From Pseudoteredinibacter isoporae_A (lineage in GTDB: Bacteria; Pseudomonadota; Gammaproteobacteria; Pseudomonadales; Cellvibrionaceae): a stretch of DNA of 64,000 nt. Shown piece by piece: positions 50,997 through 61,130 of the stretch (positions are counted from its first letter, which is position 1; the number at the start of each line of letters is the position of its first letter). Under the pieces are notes generated by a model. That model worked only from the letters and a program-made list of their open reading frames with translations. It searched no databases and was not told where the DNA came from. The translations under genes were made by a program, and so were the position numbers. The stretch spans positions 248,001 through 312,000 of the forward strand of contig NZ_BAABWJ010000004.1 of assembly GCF_040372805.1 (NCBI RefSeq), given 5' to 3'.

Positions 50997-52367
50997 TTAG
51001 GCCTCGGCTGCACTGCTTTCGTTTTTGTTTTTATCGAAATACTCGCGTGTCAGCTTGAATACCACGGGACTGAGTAGCAGTAGAGCTACCAGGTTTGGCA
51101 GGGCCATAAGCGCATTGAAGGTGTCAGCCAACAGCCAGACAAAGTCCAGACCAACCACAGTACCGACAGGAACAACCAGCACCCAAATAAAACGGAATGG
51201 TTTGATCGCGCCTTTGCCGAACAAGTACTCGACACAACGCTCACCGTAAACACTCCAACCGAGAATGGTGGTGAAAGCAAAGATCGCCAGGCTGATCGCT
51301 ACCATATACTCACCGACACCCGGCAAGCTCGCTTCAAATGCTGCGGCGGTCAACGGTGCACCTTTCACTCCGGTTTGCCATACGCCCGTCGACACAATCG
51401 CCAGACCCGTTACGCTACATACAATGATGGTATCGATGAAGGTACCTAACATAGCCACCATACCCTGCTTCACAGGATCTTTGGTTTTAGCGTGAGCGTG
51501 AGCAATCGCCGCACTGCCCAAACCTGCTTCATTAGAGAACACGCCACGAGCAACACCAAAGCGAATAGCCGCTACCATGGCAGCACCTGCGAATCCACCT
51601 GTTGCCGCATGGCCGTTAAAGGCTGAATCAACAATCAGTGCAAAGGCAGCAGGAATTTCAGCGGCGTTAACAAACAACACAATCAAACCGCAAATGAAGT
51701 AACCAATACCCATCAGTGGGACCAACTTACCGGCAACTTCACCGACACGCTTTACACCACCCAGAACAACCGCACCCACCAGTACAAACAGCACCAGGCC
51801 ACTTACCCAGTTAGGCACACCAAAGGCACTGTTCAGGCCATCGGCTACGGAGTTACTTTGTACGGTGTTGCCGATACCAAAGGCGGCGAAAGCACCGAAG
51901 AAGGCAAAAGCACCGGCTAACCAGCCCCACTTTTTACCCAGACCGTTTCGAATGTAGTACATCGGACCACCTGAGTGATTGCCCTCTTCATCCACTTCAC
52001 GATATTTAACGGCCAGAACAGCCTCGGAGTACTTGGTTGCCATCCCCACCAGAGCGGTGATCCACATCCAGAACAATGCACCTGGACCACCCAGAACAAC
52101 AGCCGTTGCAACACCGGCAATATTACCGGTACCCACGGTGGCCGAAAGAGAAGTCATCAAAGCATTAAAAGGTGATAATTCACCTGCGTCAGAACGGTCG
52201 CTGCGACGACCACCCCACAACAGACGAAAGCCCGTGGGAATTTTTCGAATGGGCATAACGTTCAAGCCCACTGTGAGAAAGACGCCCGTCCCGAGCAAGA
52301 GTGCCAACATATATGGCCCCCAAACTACTCCATTAATCGTACTTACGATACCGCTTATTATTTCCAT
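50997..52367 (-). CDS. Alanine/glycine:cation symporter (AGCS family)
   Basis: 456 residues, about ten membrane helices. The family signature GGPGALFWMWITALVGMATKYSEAVLAVKYRE is intact, preceded by SLSATVGTGNIAGVATAV. AGCS carriers import glycine or alanine with Na+. Next to the glycine-cleavage genes, glycine is the likely substrate. GAGGAATTATCG precedes the ATG. Confidence 0.93.
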   Translation of the reverse strand: MEIISGIVSTINGVVWGPYMLALLLGTGVFLTVGLNVMPIRKIPTGFRLLWGGRRSDRSDAGELSPFNALMTSLSATVGTGNIAGVATAVVLGGPGALFWMWITALVGMATKYSEAVLAVKYREVDEEGNHSGGPMYYIRNGLGKKWGWLAGAFAFFGAFAAFGIGNTVQSNSVADGLNSAFGVPNWVSGLVLFVLVGAVVLGGVKRVGEVAGKLVPLMGIGYFICGLIVLFVNAAEIPAAFALIVDSAFNGHAATGGFAGAAMVAAIRFGVARGVFSNEAGLGSAAIAHAHAKTKDPVKQGMVAMLGTFIDTIIVCSVTGLAIVSTGVWQTGVKGAPLTAAAFEASLPGVGEYMVAISLAIFAFTTILGWSVYGERCVEYLFGKGAIKPFRFIWVLVVPVGTVVGLDFVWLLADTFNALMALPNLVALLLLSPVVFKLTREYFDKNKNESSAAEA

Positions 52368-52743
52368 CGATAATTCCTCATCATCGCTTCATTATTTAAT
52401 TATTCTGCAATTGATTCACTCAATGCGCAGTCATTCGGAGGAAATATGATCCTAGCGCAGAAAGTTTTGGCGTAGAAATTAATAATCAATATGCCCACAT
52501 TTACTTTTTAAATGCGTTAAGCGTTAGGGACTAGGCCGTGATAATTTCGTGATAACTTTCCTACTAGAAGCAATATTTCACTCTGAAAACACGCATTCGA
52601 GAAAATAATTTGCGCTTTTCTCCCCAAAAAACCCTTAAAAACCAGGTTCGAAGAGGTGGGAAGCCCCTCTTAATACCAAATCAATCTAAGAAAAAAGCCG
52701 CGTTCTCATCTCGAGTCGGCGGCTTTGCTTAAAAAACTGACAA
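52368..52743. other. Intergenic region with tandem lipA terminators
   Basis: 376 bases between the symporter start and the lipA stop. No gene and no glycine-riboswitch core found. Two hairpins on the minus strand end the lipA transcript: AAAGCCGC/GCGGCTTT at 52694-52726 with six T, and AAGAGG/CCTCTT at 52651-52671 followed by T-rich DNA. The remaining 280 AT-rich bases should hold the symporter promoter. Confidence 0.6.
52694..52726 (-). terminator. Rho-independent terminator after lipA
   Basis: Stem AAAGCCGC / GCGGCTTT with a 17-base loop, then T on the minus strand, 18 bases after the lipA stop. A second candidate is at 52651-52671. Confidence 0.75.
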
Positions 52744-53730
52744 TCAGAAGTCGATGACCTTGCCAGACTTGGCTTGCCTATCCGCGTGATAGGACGATCG
52801 TACCAAGGGGCCGGAAGCAACATGCTTAAAACCAATACCCATTCCGAATTTTTCGTATTCAGCAAACTCATCGGGATGCACAAATCGCTGCACGGGTAAA
52901 TGATCTCGGCTCGGTTGCATATACTGCCCAATGGTGAGCATATCCACATCGTGGTCACGCATATCCTGCATCACTTGAAAAATTTCCTCTTTTTCTTCAC
53001 CGAGCCCCACCATTAATCCGGACTTACTAAGTACAGAAGGCGCGGCCTCTTTGAAGCGTTTCAGTAAATCAAGCGACCATTGATAATTCGCGCCCGGACG
53101 GGACTGGCGATACAAACGCGGAACCGTTTCCAGGTTGTGGTTAAACACATCGGGCGGTGTAGCCAACAGTCTATCCAGCGCCACCGCCATTCGCCCACGA
53201 AAATCCGGCGTCAGGATTTCGACCTGAATGCCGTCGACCGCTCGACGAATCTGCTCGATGCATTCACTGAAGTGCCCTGCTCCGCCGTCTCGCAAATCAT
53301 CCCGGTCAACCGAGGTAATCACCACATACCGTAAGGCCATATCCGCAACTGCACGCGCCAGCTGTCCTGGCTCATCCGGATCCAGAGGTTTAGGCTTACC
53401 ATGCCCAACGTCGCAGAAAGGACAACGTCGAGTACAGATATCGCCCATGATCATGAAGGTGGCGGTGCCATTGGAAAAACACTCCCCCAAATTGGGGCAC
53501 GAGGCTTCTTCACAGACACTGGAGAGACTGTTTTTCCGCAGCAGTTTTTTAATTCGAGTGACCTCGGCCGAGGCCGGCAATTTACTGCGCAGCCATTCCG
53601 GCTTACGGGGTATGTCCTCCGTCGGAATAACTTTAACCGGAATGCGTTCCAGCTTTGCCGCATCGCGATGCTTCTCACCAGCTCTGTGGCGTTCGCTGCG
53701 TTTTACTGGTATTGAACGGGTGTTCGTCAT
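52744..53730 (-). CDS. lipA: Lipoyl synthase
   Basis: 328 residues from ATG 53730; AGGAG is 9 bases upstream, though a GTG at 53736 is in frame. First cluster motif CEEASCPNLGECF, radical-SAM motif CTRRCPFCDV, then LVITSVDRDD-like YVVITSVDRDDLRDGG, ETVPRLYRQSRPGANYQWSLDLLKRFKE and SGLMVGLGEEKEEI. Inserts two sulfurs into octanoyl groups to make lipoyl-proteins such as GcvH. Directly behind gcvP (71-base gap with two hairpins), so linked to glycine cleavage. Confidence 0.95.
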   Translation of the reverse strand: MTNTRSIPVKRSERHRAGEKHRDAAKLERIPVKVIPTEDIPRKPEWLRSKLPASAEVTRIKKLLRKNSLSSVCEEASCPNLGECFSNGTATFMIMGDICTRRCPFCDVGHGKPKPLDPDEPGQLARAVADMALRYVVITSVDRDDLRDGGAGHFSECIEQIRRAVDGIQVEILTPDFRGRMAVALDRLLATPPDVFNHNLETVPRLYRQSRPGANYQWSLDLLKRFKEAAPSVLSKSGLMVGLGEEKEEIFQVMQDMRDHDVDMLTIGQYMQPSRDHLPVQRFVHPDEFAEYEKFGMGIGFKHVASGPLVRSSYHADRQAKSGKVIDF

Positions 53731-53732
53731 TG

Positions 53733-53779
53733 TCACAGACTCCTGTGATGAAACGCCAAGACCTCAGAAGGTCTCGGCG
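53733..53779 (-). promoter_or_regulatory. Two hairpins in front of lipA, one holding its ribosome site
   Basis: TCACAG/CTGTGA at 53733-53748 has a four-base loop, and the lipA AGGAG lies in its stem-loop. A second, CGCCAAGACC/GGTCTCGGCG at 53754-53779, has one mismatch. Together they could limit lipA translation relative to gcvP. Confidence 0.45.
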
Positions 53780-53801
53780 TCTGTGCCAATCGCTTATTGA
53801 T

Positions 53802-56672
53802 TTACTCGTAATCGCTCATCGGCGGGCAGGAACAAACCAAATGCTTATCGCCGTAAACATTGTCGACACGGCCCACCGGCGGCCAGTATTTCTGTCGCAA
53901 CAATGAATCGACCGGATAGGCCGCAAGCCCCTGTGAATAGCTATGCTGCCATTCACCCAGCAACATGGATTCAGCGGTATGAGGCGCATTGACCAGAGGA
54001 TTGTCCTCCAGGCTGTACACCCCATCTTCTACGGCGTGAATTTCTTCTCGAATCCGGCTCATGGCCTCGCAGAAACGATCCAGTTCCCACTTTGATTCAC
54101 TTTCCGTGGGTTCGATCATCAAAGTACCGGACACCGGGAAGGACATGGTAGGTGCGTGGAAACCATAATCGATCAAACGCTTGGCAATATCGTCAACACT
54201 GATACCAGAGCTTTCTTTAATCGGTCGCAGGTCCACGATGCATTCGTGGGCAACCAAACCGTTTCGGCCGGTGTACAGAATCGGATAATGTTCTGCCAAA
54301 CGCTTGCTCAAGTAGTTCGCGTTGAGAATGGCCGCTTCTGTGGCCTGCTGCAAACCGCTGGCCCCCATCATGCGAATGTACATCCAGGTAATGGGCAGAA
54401 TACTGGCACTGCCCCAAGGTGCGGCTGAAACCGCTGCGCCTTGGGCATTGCCCGACAGCGAACGATGACCGGGCAGGAACGGTTCCAAATGTTCACGTAC
54501 ACCGATAGGACCAACACCGGGACCACCGCCACCGTGTGGAATACAGAACGTTTTGTGCAAATTCAAATGAGAAACATCACCACCAAATTTACCCGGCTGA
54601 CACAAACCCACCATGGCGTTAAGGTTGGCGCCGTCAACATACACCTGACCGCCGTGGCGATGAATCAGCTCCGCCACTTCCACAATGCTCTCTTCAAACA
54701 CACCGTGGGTTGAAGGATAAGTCACCATGATTGCAGCCAGATCATCGCTGTGACGCTCAGCTTTTTCCTGCAAATCCACCATGTCGATATTGCCGTTGTC
54801 ATCGCATTTCACCACGACCACTTTCATACCACACATTTGTGCAGATGCCGGGTTGGTGCCATGCGCGGAACTCGGAATCAAACAGACATCGCGTTGACCT
54901 TCGCCACGGCTTTCGTGGTAGGCACGCACCGCCAGCAAACCTGCGTACTCACCTTGAGCACCAGAATTTGGTTGCAGAGACACTGCATCGTAACCCGTAA
55001 TTTCACAGAGCATATCTTCCAGCTCACCGATCATTTGCAGATAGCCTTCAGCTTGATCCAGCGGCACAAAAGGATGCACATTGGCAAATTCAGGCCAACT
55101 GATCGGCAACATTTCACTGCTGGCATTCAGCTTCATCGTACAAGAACCCAATGGGATCATTGCACGATCCAGTGCGATGTCTCGGTCGGAAAGCTCGCGC
55201 AGATAACGCAGCATTTGGGTTTCGCTGTGATAAGAATTAAACGCTTCCTGACTTAAAATAGCGTCATTGCGCAGGAGGTTACCCGGGATCACATAGGAGG
55301 ATTGCGCATCAAGCTCGTCAAAATCCACATCCACATCAGGATTGAAAATTTTCCAAAGTTTGCAGACTTCCTTACGACTGCTCAACTCATCAAATGATAA
55401 ACCCAGCTGCTGACCATCAATCAAGCGCAGGTTAATCCCCTCATCCCGAGCACGTTGAACAATCTCTTCTGTACTGCCATTACTCAACACCGTAATAGTA
55501 TCGAACCAGGATTTATTTTTAACTTCAAAACCCAGTTGGCGTAAACCCAGAGCAAAAACCGTACTTAAGCGGTGAACTCGCTCTGCAATTTTACGCAAGC
55601 CCGACGGGCCATGATACGCCGCATACATACTGGCGATCACCGCCAATAAAACCTGGGCGGTACAAATATTCGAAGTGGCTTTTTCGCGGCGAATATGCTG
55701 CTCTCGGGTTTGCAAAGCAAGACGATAAGCTGGCTTACCATTGCTGTCGACGGAATTACCCACCAAACGCCCCGGCAGTGAACGTTTGAATGCCTGCTTG
55801 GTGGCCATATAGGCCGCATGCGGCCCACCAAAGCCCAAAGGCACACCAAAACGTTGAGCCGAGCCAATCACGACATCGGCCCCCAACTCACCTGGAGATT
55901 TCAACAACATTAAACTGAGCGGGTCCGCTGCAAAGGCGACCAAACCTTTCGCCTCATGAATACTGTCGATCAGGCTCGAATAATCCCTCAAATCACCATT
56001 TGCTGCTGGGTACTGTAACAACACACCAAACACATCTTCATGGGCGCCCAGCTCTAGCGGGTCGCCAATCAGCAATTCAATATCCAAGGGCTCAGCGCGA
56101 GTTTGCAAAATATCAATGGTCTGGGGCAAACACTCTTCATCCACCAGAAAACGACGGGATTTGGACTTGGACATACGCTGACACAATGTCATCGCTTCCG
56201 CTGCTGCCGTGGCTTCATCCAACATGGATGCGTTGGCGATTTCCATGCCTGTTAATTCGGTAATAAGCGTCTGGAAATTAAATAGAGCTTCCAATCGACC
56301 CTGGGAAATTTCCGGCTGATACGGCGTATAAGCCGTATACCAAGCTGGGTTTTCCAGCAGATTACGCAGGATTACGCTCGGCAGTTGACTGTCGTAATAG
56401 CCCTGGCCGATTAAGGATCGAAACCCTTGATTTTTATTCGCGACCGATTTCAACTCAGCCAAAGCGGCTGATTCACTGCTTGGCCCGGCCAATCCTGGCA
56501 AGCCGTTAGAACGGATGTTATCCGGCACAACCGCTTGGATAAAAGCCGCCATGGAATCGTAACCCAAGTACGCCAACATCTGCTTTTGGTCGTCACTATT
56601 GACGCCAATATGGCGCGAAATAAATTCCGCTGAATTTTCGAGTTCTTTAATGGTTTTTTTTGATTGCAACAT
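53802..56672 (-). CDS. gcvP: Glycine decarboxylase (P-protein)
   Basis: 956 residues from ATG 56672 (MLQSKKTIKELENS; E. coli 957), with GGAG upstream; the frame extends further but that part is not protein-like. PLP-binding Lys in SHLNLHKTFCIPHGGGGPGVGP. Glycine-binding motifs such as GYYDSQLPSVILRNLLENPAWYTAYTPYQPEISQGRLE and IPLGSCTMKLNA are present. Decarboxylates glycine and passes the aminomethyl group to GcvH. Both halves of the double domain are intact. Confidence 0.95.
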   Translation of the reverse strand: MLQSKKTIKELENSAEFISRHIGVNSDDQKQMLAYLGYDSMAAFIQAVVPDNIRSNGLPGLAGPSSESAALAELKSVANKNQGFRSLIGQGYYDSQLPSVILRNLLENPAWYTAYTPYQPEISQGRLEALFNFQTLITELTGMEIANASMLDEATAAAEAMTLCQRMSKSKSRRFLVDEECLPQTIDILQTRAEPLDIELLIGDPLELGAHEDVFGVLLQYPAANGDLRDYSSLIDSIHEAKGLVAFAADPLSLMLLKSPGELGADVVIGSAQRFGVPLGFGGPHAAYMATKQAFKRSLPGRLVGNSVDSNGKPAYRLALQTREQHIRREKATSNICTAQVLLAVIASMYAAYHGPSGLRKIAERVHRLSTVFALGLRQLGFEVKNKSWFDTITVLSNGSTEEIVQRARDEGINLRLIDGQQLGLSFDELSSRKEVCKLWKIFNPDVDVDFDELDAQSSYVIPGNLLRNDAILSQEAFNSYHSETQMLRYLRELSDRDIALDRAMIPLGSCTMKLNASSEMLPISWPEFANVHPFVPLDQAEGYLQMIGELEDMLCEITGYDAVSLQPNSGAQGEYAGLLAVRAYHESRGEGQRDVCLIPSSAHGTNPASAQMCGMKVVVVKCDDNGNIDMVDLQEKAERHSDDLAAIMVTYPSTHGVFEESIVEVAELIHRHGGQVYVDGANLNAMVGLCQPGKFGGDVSHLNLHKTFCIPHGGGGPGVGPIGVREHLEPFLPGHRSLSGNAQGAAVSAAPWGSASILPITWMYIRMMGASGLQQATEAAILNANYLSKRLAEHYPILYTGRNGLVAHECIVDLRPIKESSGISVDDIAKRLIDYGFHAPTMSFPVSGTLMIEPTESESKWELDRFCEAMSRIREEIHAVEDGVYSLEDNPLVNAPHTAESMLLGEWQHSYSQGLAAYPVDSLLRQKYWPPVGRVDNVYGDKHLVCSCPPMSDYE

Positions 56673-56793
56673 AATGGACTCCACGTCCCCTCTCCTTGCA
56701 GAAAGGGAAACGTTCCAGAAAGACAAACCTCAACAAGATTGAAACCGCCAAAGGCCATCGCGGAAACCTTGCATGCACAGAAATCAGCAGCGA

Positions 56794-57165
56794 TTACTCG
56801 GCCGTGAACTCCTGGTATTCGCTCTCGCTCATCAACTCAGAAAGATCGACACCGTCGCTGAGTTGCATTTTGACAAACCAACCGTCCTGCAACGGCGATT
56901 CATTCACCAACTCCGGGTTATCGGCCAGTTCCTCATTAACTTCCACAACGGTGCCCGCCAGGGGCGCCACAATTTCACCGGCAGCCTTCACAGATTCAAT
57001 AACGGCCACTTCATCACCCTGGCTGTACTCTGAGCCCACGTCAGGCAGCTCAACAAAAACCACATCGCCCAACTGCTCCTGGGCAAACTCGGTAATACCA
57101 ACCGTCGCCTGTGAACCGGAAATCAGCAGCCACTCATGGTCTTTGGTAAATTTCAAATCGCTCAT
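56794..57165 (-). CDS. gcvH: Glycine cleavage H protein
   Basis: 123 residues from ATG 57165 (MSDLKFTKDHEWLL); four earlier in-frame start codons (MVMM) lie just upstream with no clear ribosome site, so the start could be a few residues longer. The lipoyl Lys is in VIESVKAAGEIVAP. Carries the aminomethyl group between P and T proteins. Lipoylated by LipA, encoded downstream. Confidence 0.93.
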   Translation of the reverse strand: MSDLKFTKDHEWLLISGSQATVGITEFAQEQLGDVVFVELPDVGSEYSQGDEVAVIESVKAAGEIVAPLAGTVVEVNEELADNPELVNESPLQDGWFVKMQLSDGVDLSELMSESEYQEFTAE

Positions 57166-57221
57166 CATCATCACCATTAAAATATTGTTAGTGTTATCGT
57201 AAAAATTAACTGCAGCTGGGG

Positions 57222-58337
57222 TTAACCACGAAAATATCGCTGCGGTACAAAAGGTGTTTTCGCTACAGTAATTACAATGTCCTTATTGCGAACTTTTGCG
57301 ATCAGTTTGGTATCCGGCTTAGCCAGGGACAGAGGCACATACCCCATCGCGACCGGCGCATTGATACTCGGGCCAAAGCCTCCACTGGTAATTTCACCCA
57401 CTTGATGGCCTTCTTCATTAAAAATGCCCGCACCCTCACGCACGGGCAAACGGCCTTCCACCAGGAAGCCAACGCGCTTGCGGGATACGCCCTGTTCTAT
57501 ATCCGTCAGCACACGCTCGGCGCCGAGAAAGCCCGCAGCCTTAGCGCCATCGCGGCGGCGGCTTTTACTGATGCTCCAGATTAGGGATGCTTCAATAGGG
57601 CTGGTTTGGGTGTTCATATCGTGGCCATACAGACACAGGCCGGCTTCCAAACGCAGTGAGTCTCGTGCGCCCAAGCCAATGGGTTGAACTTCGTCGCAAT
57701 CCAGTAAACGTTTTGCCAAGGCTTCAGCGGAATCATTTGCCACGGAAATTTCGAAACCGTCTTCACCGGTATAACCCGAACGCGTGATATAAACGGGAAT
57801 GCCATCAAATTCACAGTGGCAGCCGTTCATAAAGGTCAACTCACAGGCCTGCGCTGCAAAGCGCTTCATCACATCAGCCGCTTTCAGGCCCTGTAATGCC
57901 AACAGAGCACGATCATCAAAAATATCGAATTCGAAACCTTCCAAATGACGCTGGAGGTGAGCAATGTCCTGTTCTTTGCAAGCGGCATTGACAACCAGAA
58001 AGAAACAGTCTTCATCCCATTTACAGATGATCAGATCATCCAGAATACCGCCCTCTTCATTGGTCAACACCGCGTAGGTCTGTTGGTTTTTTGCCAACGC
58101 TTCCAGGTCGACAGGAATCAATTTTTCCAAAGCCTGGGCCAGACCCTCGCCTCGAATAACCAGTTGCCCCATATGAGAAACATCAAACAAACCGGCATTG
58201 TCACGGCAGTGAAGATGCTCACCTTTAATACCCAACGGATACTGAACTGGCATGCTGTAGCCCGCAAAAGGCACCATTCGGCCGCCAAGTTCAACATGTA
58301 AATCGTACAATGGTGTTTTCAGAATCGTTTCGCTCAT
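57222..58337 (-). CDS. gcvT: Aminomethyltransferase (T-protein)
   Basis: 371 residues. Folate-binding motifs: RMVPFAGYSMPVQYP, DVSHMGQL, LTNEEGGILDDLIICKW, YITRSGYTGEDGFEI and GLGARDSLRLEAGLCLYGHDM. It releases ammonia and forms 5,10-methylene-tetrahydrofolate from the H-protein intermediate. 55 bases after sdaA and 56 before gcvH, so in one operon. Confidence 0.95.
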   Translation of the reverse strand: MSETILKTPLYDLHVELGGRMVPFAGYSMPVQYPLGIKGEHLHCRDNAGLFDVSHMGQLVIRGEGLAQALEKLIPVDLEALAKNQQTYAVLTNEEGGILDDLIICKWDEDCFFLVVNAACKEQDIAHLQRHLEGFEFDIFDDRALLALQGLKAADVMKRFAAQACELTFMNGCHCEFDGIPVYITRSGYTGEDGFEISVANDSAEALAKRLLDCDEVQPIGLGARDSLRLEAGLCLYGHDMNTQTSPIEASLIWSISKSRRRDGAKAAGFLGAERVLTDIEQGVSRKRVGFLVEGRLPVREGAGIFNEEGHQVGEITSGGFGPSINAPVAMGYVPLSLAKPDTKLIAKVRNKDIVITVAKTPFVPQRYFRG

Positions 58338-58392
58338 CGGAAAGTGTCTCTATCTCAATCGTTATTATTGGAAATTCAGGTCCGAGTCTCAC

Positions 58393-59793
58393 TCAGCATT
58401 CAACAATGTTGACCGGAACTTCCACCACATTGATGGCCAAGCCACCGCGTGCTGTTTCTTTGTATTTCGCCTGCATATCGCGCCCGGTATCCCGCATGGT
58501 TCGAATCACTTTATCCAGGGACACAAAATGCGAGCCATCGCCACGAATGGCCATGCGCGCAGCATGAATTGCTTTCACGGCGGCCATGGCATTGCGTTCG
58601 ATACAAGGGACCTGAACGAGACCGCCAATCGGGTCACAAGTCAGCCCCAAATTGTGTTCCATAGCGATTTCTGCGGCGTTTTCAACCTGCTGGGGCGTTG
58701 CCCCCAATACCTCGGCCAAACCTGCGGCCGCCATGGAACAAGCGGAACCGACTTCACCCTGGCACCCCACTTCTGCTCCACTGATGGACGCATTTTTCTT
58801 GTACAAAATGCCCACTGCTGCCGCCGTGAGAAGAAAGCGTTCAACCCCTTCCTCGTTAGCACCGGGAACAAAACGGCGGTAATAATTCAGTACCGCGGGG
58901 ACAATACCCGCGGCACCATTGGTCGGTGCGGTAACAATACGTCCGCCAGCCGCGTTTTCTTCATTGACCGCAAGTGCGTACAGCGTGACCCAGTCGAGAA
59001 TGGTCAAGGGATCTTGCAAAGATGCTTCCGGACGCTGCAGTAACTGCTGATACAACTCACGCGCCCGACGCTTAACTTTTAATCCACCCGGCAAGATGCC
59101 TTCGGCGGCAATACCATTGGAGATGCATTCCTGCATAGTGCGCCAGATATTGCCTAAATAAGTTTGCGTCTCTTCACGATTGCGCCAAGCCGTTTCATTG
59201 GCCCACATGACATCTGAAATTCGGAGCCCTTCTCGAGCACAGATTTCCAGCAGTTCCGTACCGCTTGAGAACGGCAGAGCTAACTCAGTGGCGTCTTCTA
59301 CCAGTACATCGTTACCGGCTTCGTCTTCATCAACAACGAAACCACCACCCACAGAATAGAAACAGCGCTCTTCGATAAGCTGGCCACCCGAACCATAAGC
59401 GGTGAACTTCATGCCATTAGAATGAAACGGTAACTCTTCCCGGCGATTAAGAATCAAATCGGTGTTGTCGTGGTAATTTACTGAATGCACACCCGCAAGC
59501 TTCAGCGTCTGTTGCTCACGAATCGCATTGACCCGAGCAGGAATGCTCGCCACTACGACCGTCTCCGGCAATTCACCTTCCAGGCCAAGCAACACCGCCT
59601 TGGGTGTACCGTGACCTATTCCGGTTGCGCCGAGAGAACCGTACATCTCGGATTTAACCCGAACGACATCTTGCAAACGTCCGTCGTTGTGCAGCTGCGC
59701 AACAAATTGCTGCGCCGCTTTCATAGGCCCGACCGTATGAGAACTGGAAGGACCAATACCGATTTTAAATAAATCAAAAATACTGACTGCCAT
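58393..59793 (-). CDS. sdaA: L-serine dehydratase, iron-sulfur type
   Basis: 466 residues from ATG 59793 (MAVSIFDLFKIGIGPSSSHTVGPMKAA; an in-frame TTG sits two codons earlier). Single-chain type with the [4Fe-4S] cysteines in EVGCQGEVGSACSMAAAGL and LTCDPIGGLVQVPCIERNA. Converts serine to pyruvate and ammonia. With glyA and the glycine-cleavage genes it drains glycine through serine to pyruvate. Confidence 0.95.
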   Translation of the reverse strand: MAVSIFDLFKIGIGPSSSHTVGPMKAAQQFVAQLHNDGRLQDVVRVKSEMYGSLGATGIGHGTPKAVLLGLEGELPETVVVASIPARVNAIREQQTLKLAGVHSVNYHDNTDLILNRREELPFHSNGMKFTAYGSGGQLIEERCFYSVGGGFVVDEDEAGNDVLVEDATELALPFSSGTELLEICAREGLRISDVMWANETAWRNREETQTYLGNIWRTMQECISNGIAAEGILPGGLKVKRRARELYQQLLQRPEASLQDPLTILDWVTLYALAVNEENAAGGRIVTAPTNGAAGIVPAVLNYYRRFVPGANEEGVERFLLTAAAVGILYKKNASISGAEVGCQGEVGSACSMAAAGLAEVLGATPQQVENAAEIAMEHNLGLTCDPIGGLVQVPCIERNAMAAVKAIHAARMAIRGDGSHFVSLDKVIRTMRDTGRDMQAKYKETARGGLAINVVEVPVNIVEC

Positions 59794-59815
59794 AATCAAT
59801 CACCCAGTAAGGTGC

Positions 59816-61075
59816 TTATTTATTCACATACACTGGGAATTGCGCACACAACTGCAATACTTTTTCCTTCACAAGCTCGATCACCTGACGGTTGTCAATA
59901 TCGTCCAGCACATCGCACATCCAGTTTGCCAGCTCAGCAACCTGCGCTTCTTTAAATCCACGACTGGTTACCGCTGGCGTACCCAGGCGAATACCACTGG
60001 TGACAAAAGGAGACTGTGGATCATTCGGAACCGTATTTTTGTTGACGGTAATATTGGCTTCACCCAATGCAGCGTCCGCTGCTTTACCGGTGATGCCTTT
60101 ATCGATCAGATCCAACAGGAACAAATGGTTTTCAGTACCCTCGGAAACAACTTTATAACCACGGGCCTGGAAGGCAGCCGCCATAGCTTTGGCGTTGCTA
60201 ACAACCTGCTGCTGATACTCGGTAAATTCTGGGGACAATGCCTCTTTGAACGCCACAGCTTTTGCGGCAATAACATGCATCAAGGGGCCACCCTGAATAC
60301 CTGGGAAAATCATTGAATTTAGTTTCTTCTCAAGTTCAGGGTTTGAGCGCGCTACAATTAAACCACCACGCGGGCCGCGCAAGGTTTTGTGAGTTGTGGT
60401 TGTAACAATGTCAGCGACAGGAACTGGGTTCGGATACAAACCCGCCGCGACGAGACCCGCAACGTGGGCCATATCAACAAACAAGTAGGCACCGACTTTG
60501 TCTGCGATGTCTCGGAAACGCTGCCAATCCATCACCAGGGAATACGCCGAGAAACCCGCGACTATCATTTTAGGTTTGTGCTCTAAAGCCAGGGCTTCGA
60601 CCTGATCGTAGTCCACCTCACCCGTTTCTGGATTCAAACCGTATTGGACAGCATTATAAATTTTGCCAGAAAAGTTAGGCTTGGCACCGTGTGTCAGGTG
60701 TCCACCGTGATCCAGAGACAGGCCCAAAATGGTATCGCCTGGCTGCAACAAAGCCATGTAAACCGCAGCATTGGCCTGGGACCCGGAATGAGGCTGAACG
60801 TTTGCGTAGTCTGCGTCGAATAGAGCTTTGGCACGATCAATGGCCAGCTGCTCGACGACGTCGGCATGCTCACAACCACCGTAGTAACGCTTACCAGGAT
60901 ACCCTTCCGCGTACTTGTTGGTCAGCTGAGCGCCCTGAGCTTCCATCACTCGAGTACTGGTGTAGTTTTCAGAAGCAATCAGCTCAATATGTTCTTCTTG
61001 ACGACGATCCTCTGCTTCAAGGGCCGCCCACAGATCAGGATCAAAACTGGAAATTTTATCGTTATAATCAAACAT
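59816..61075 (-). CDS. glyA: Serine hydroxymethyltransferase
   Basis: 419 residues, standard length. N-terminus EEDRRQEEHIELIASENYTS, Lys for PLP in TTTHKTLRGPRGG, and IFPGIQGGPLMHVIAAKAVAF. Interconverts glycine and serine using the methylene-folate made by GcvT. First gene of the operon glyA-sdaA-gcvT-gcvH-gcvP and divergent from the LysR gene. Probably a catabolic second copy, since the housekeeping copy is usually elsewhere. Confidence 0.95.
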   Translation of the reverse strand: MFDYNDKISSFDPDLWAALEAEDRRQEEHIELIASENYTSTRVMEAQGAQLTNKYAEGYPGKRYYGGCEHADVVEQLAIDRAKALFDADYANVQPHSGSQANAAVYMALLQPGDTILGLSLDHGGHLTHGAKPNFSGKIYNAVQYGLNPETGEVDYDQVEALALEHKPKMIVAGFSAYSLVMDWQRFRDIADKVGAYLFVDMAHVAGLVAAGLYPNPVPVADIVTTTTHKTLRGPRGGLIVARSNPELEKKLNSMIFPGIQGGPLMHVIAAKAVAFKEALSPEFTEYQQQVVSNAKAMAAAFQARGYKVVSEGTENHLFLLDLIDKGITGKAADAALGEANITVNKNTVPNDPQSPFVTSGIRLGTPAVTSRGFKEAQVAELANWMCDVLDDIDNRQVIELVKEKVLQLCAQFPVYVNK

Positions 61076-61130
61076 CGCGTTCTCTCAATTCTTAGTTCGG
61101 ACAGGAGTTTGATTTGATACTAATCAGGGC

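Noticed and set aside
52368..52743. Glycine riboswitch upstream of the glycine/alanine symporter
   Set aside because: No CCGAAGG-type conserved core or paired aptamer pattern on the minus strand; only terminator hairpins of lipA are visible.
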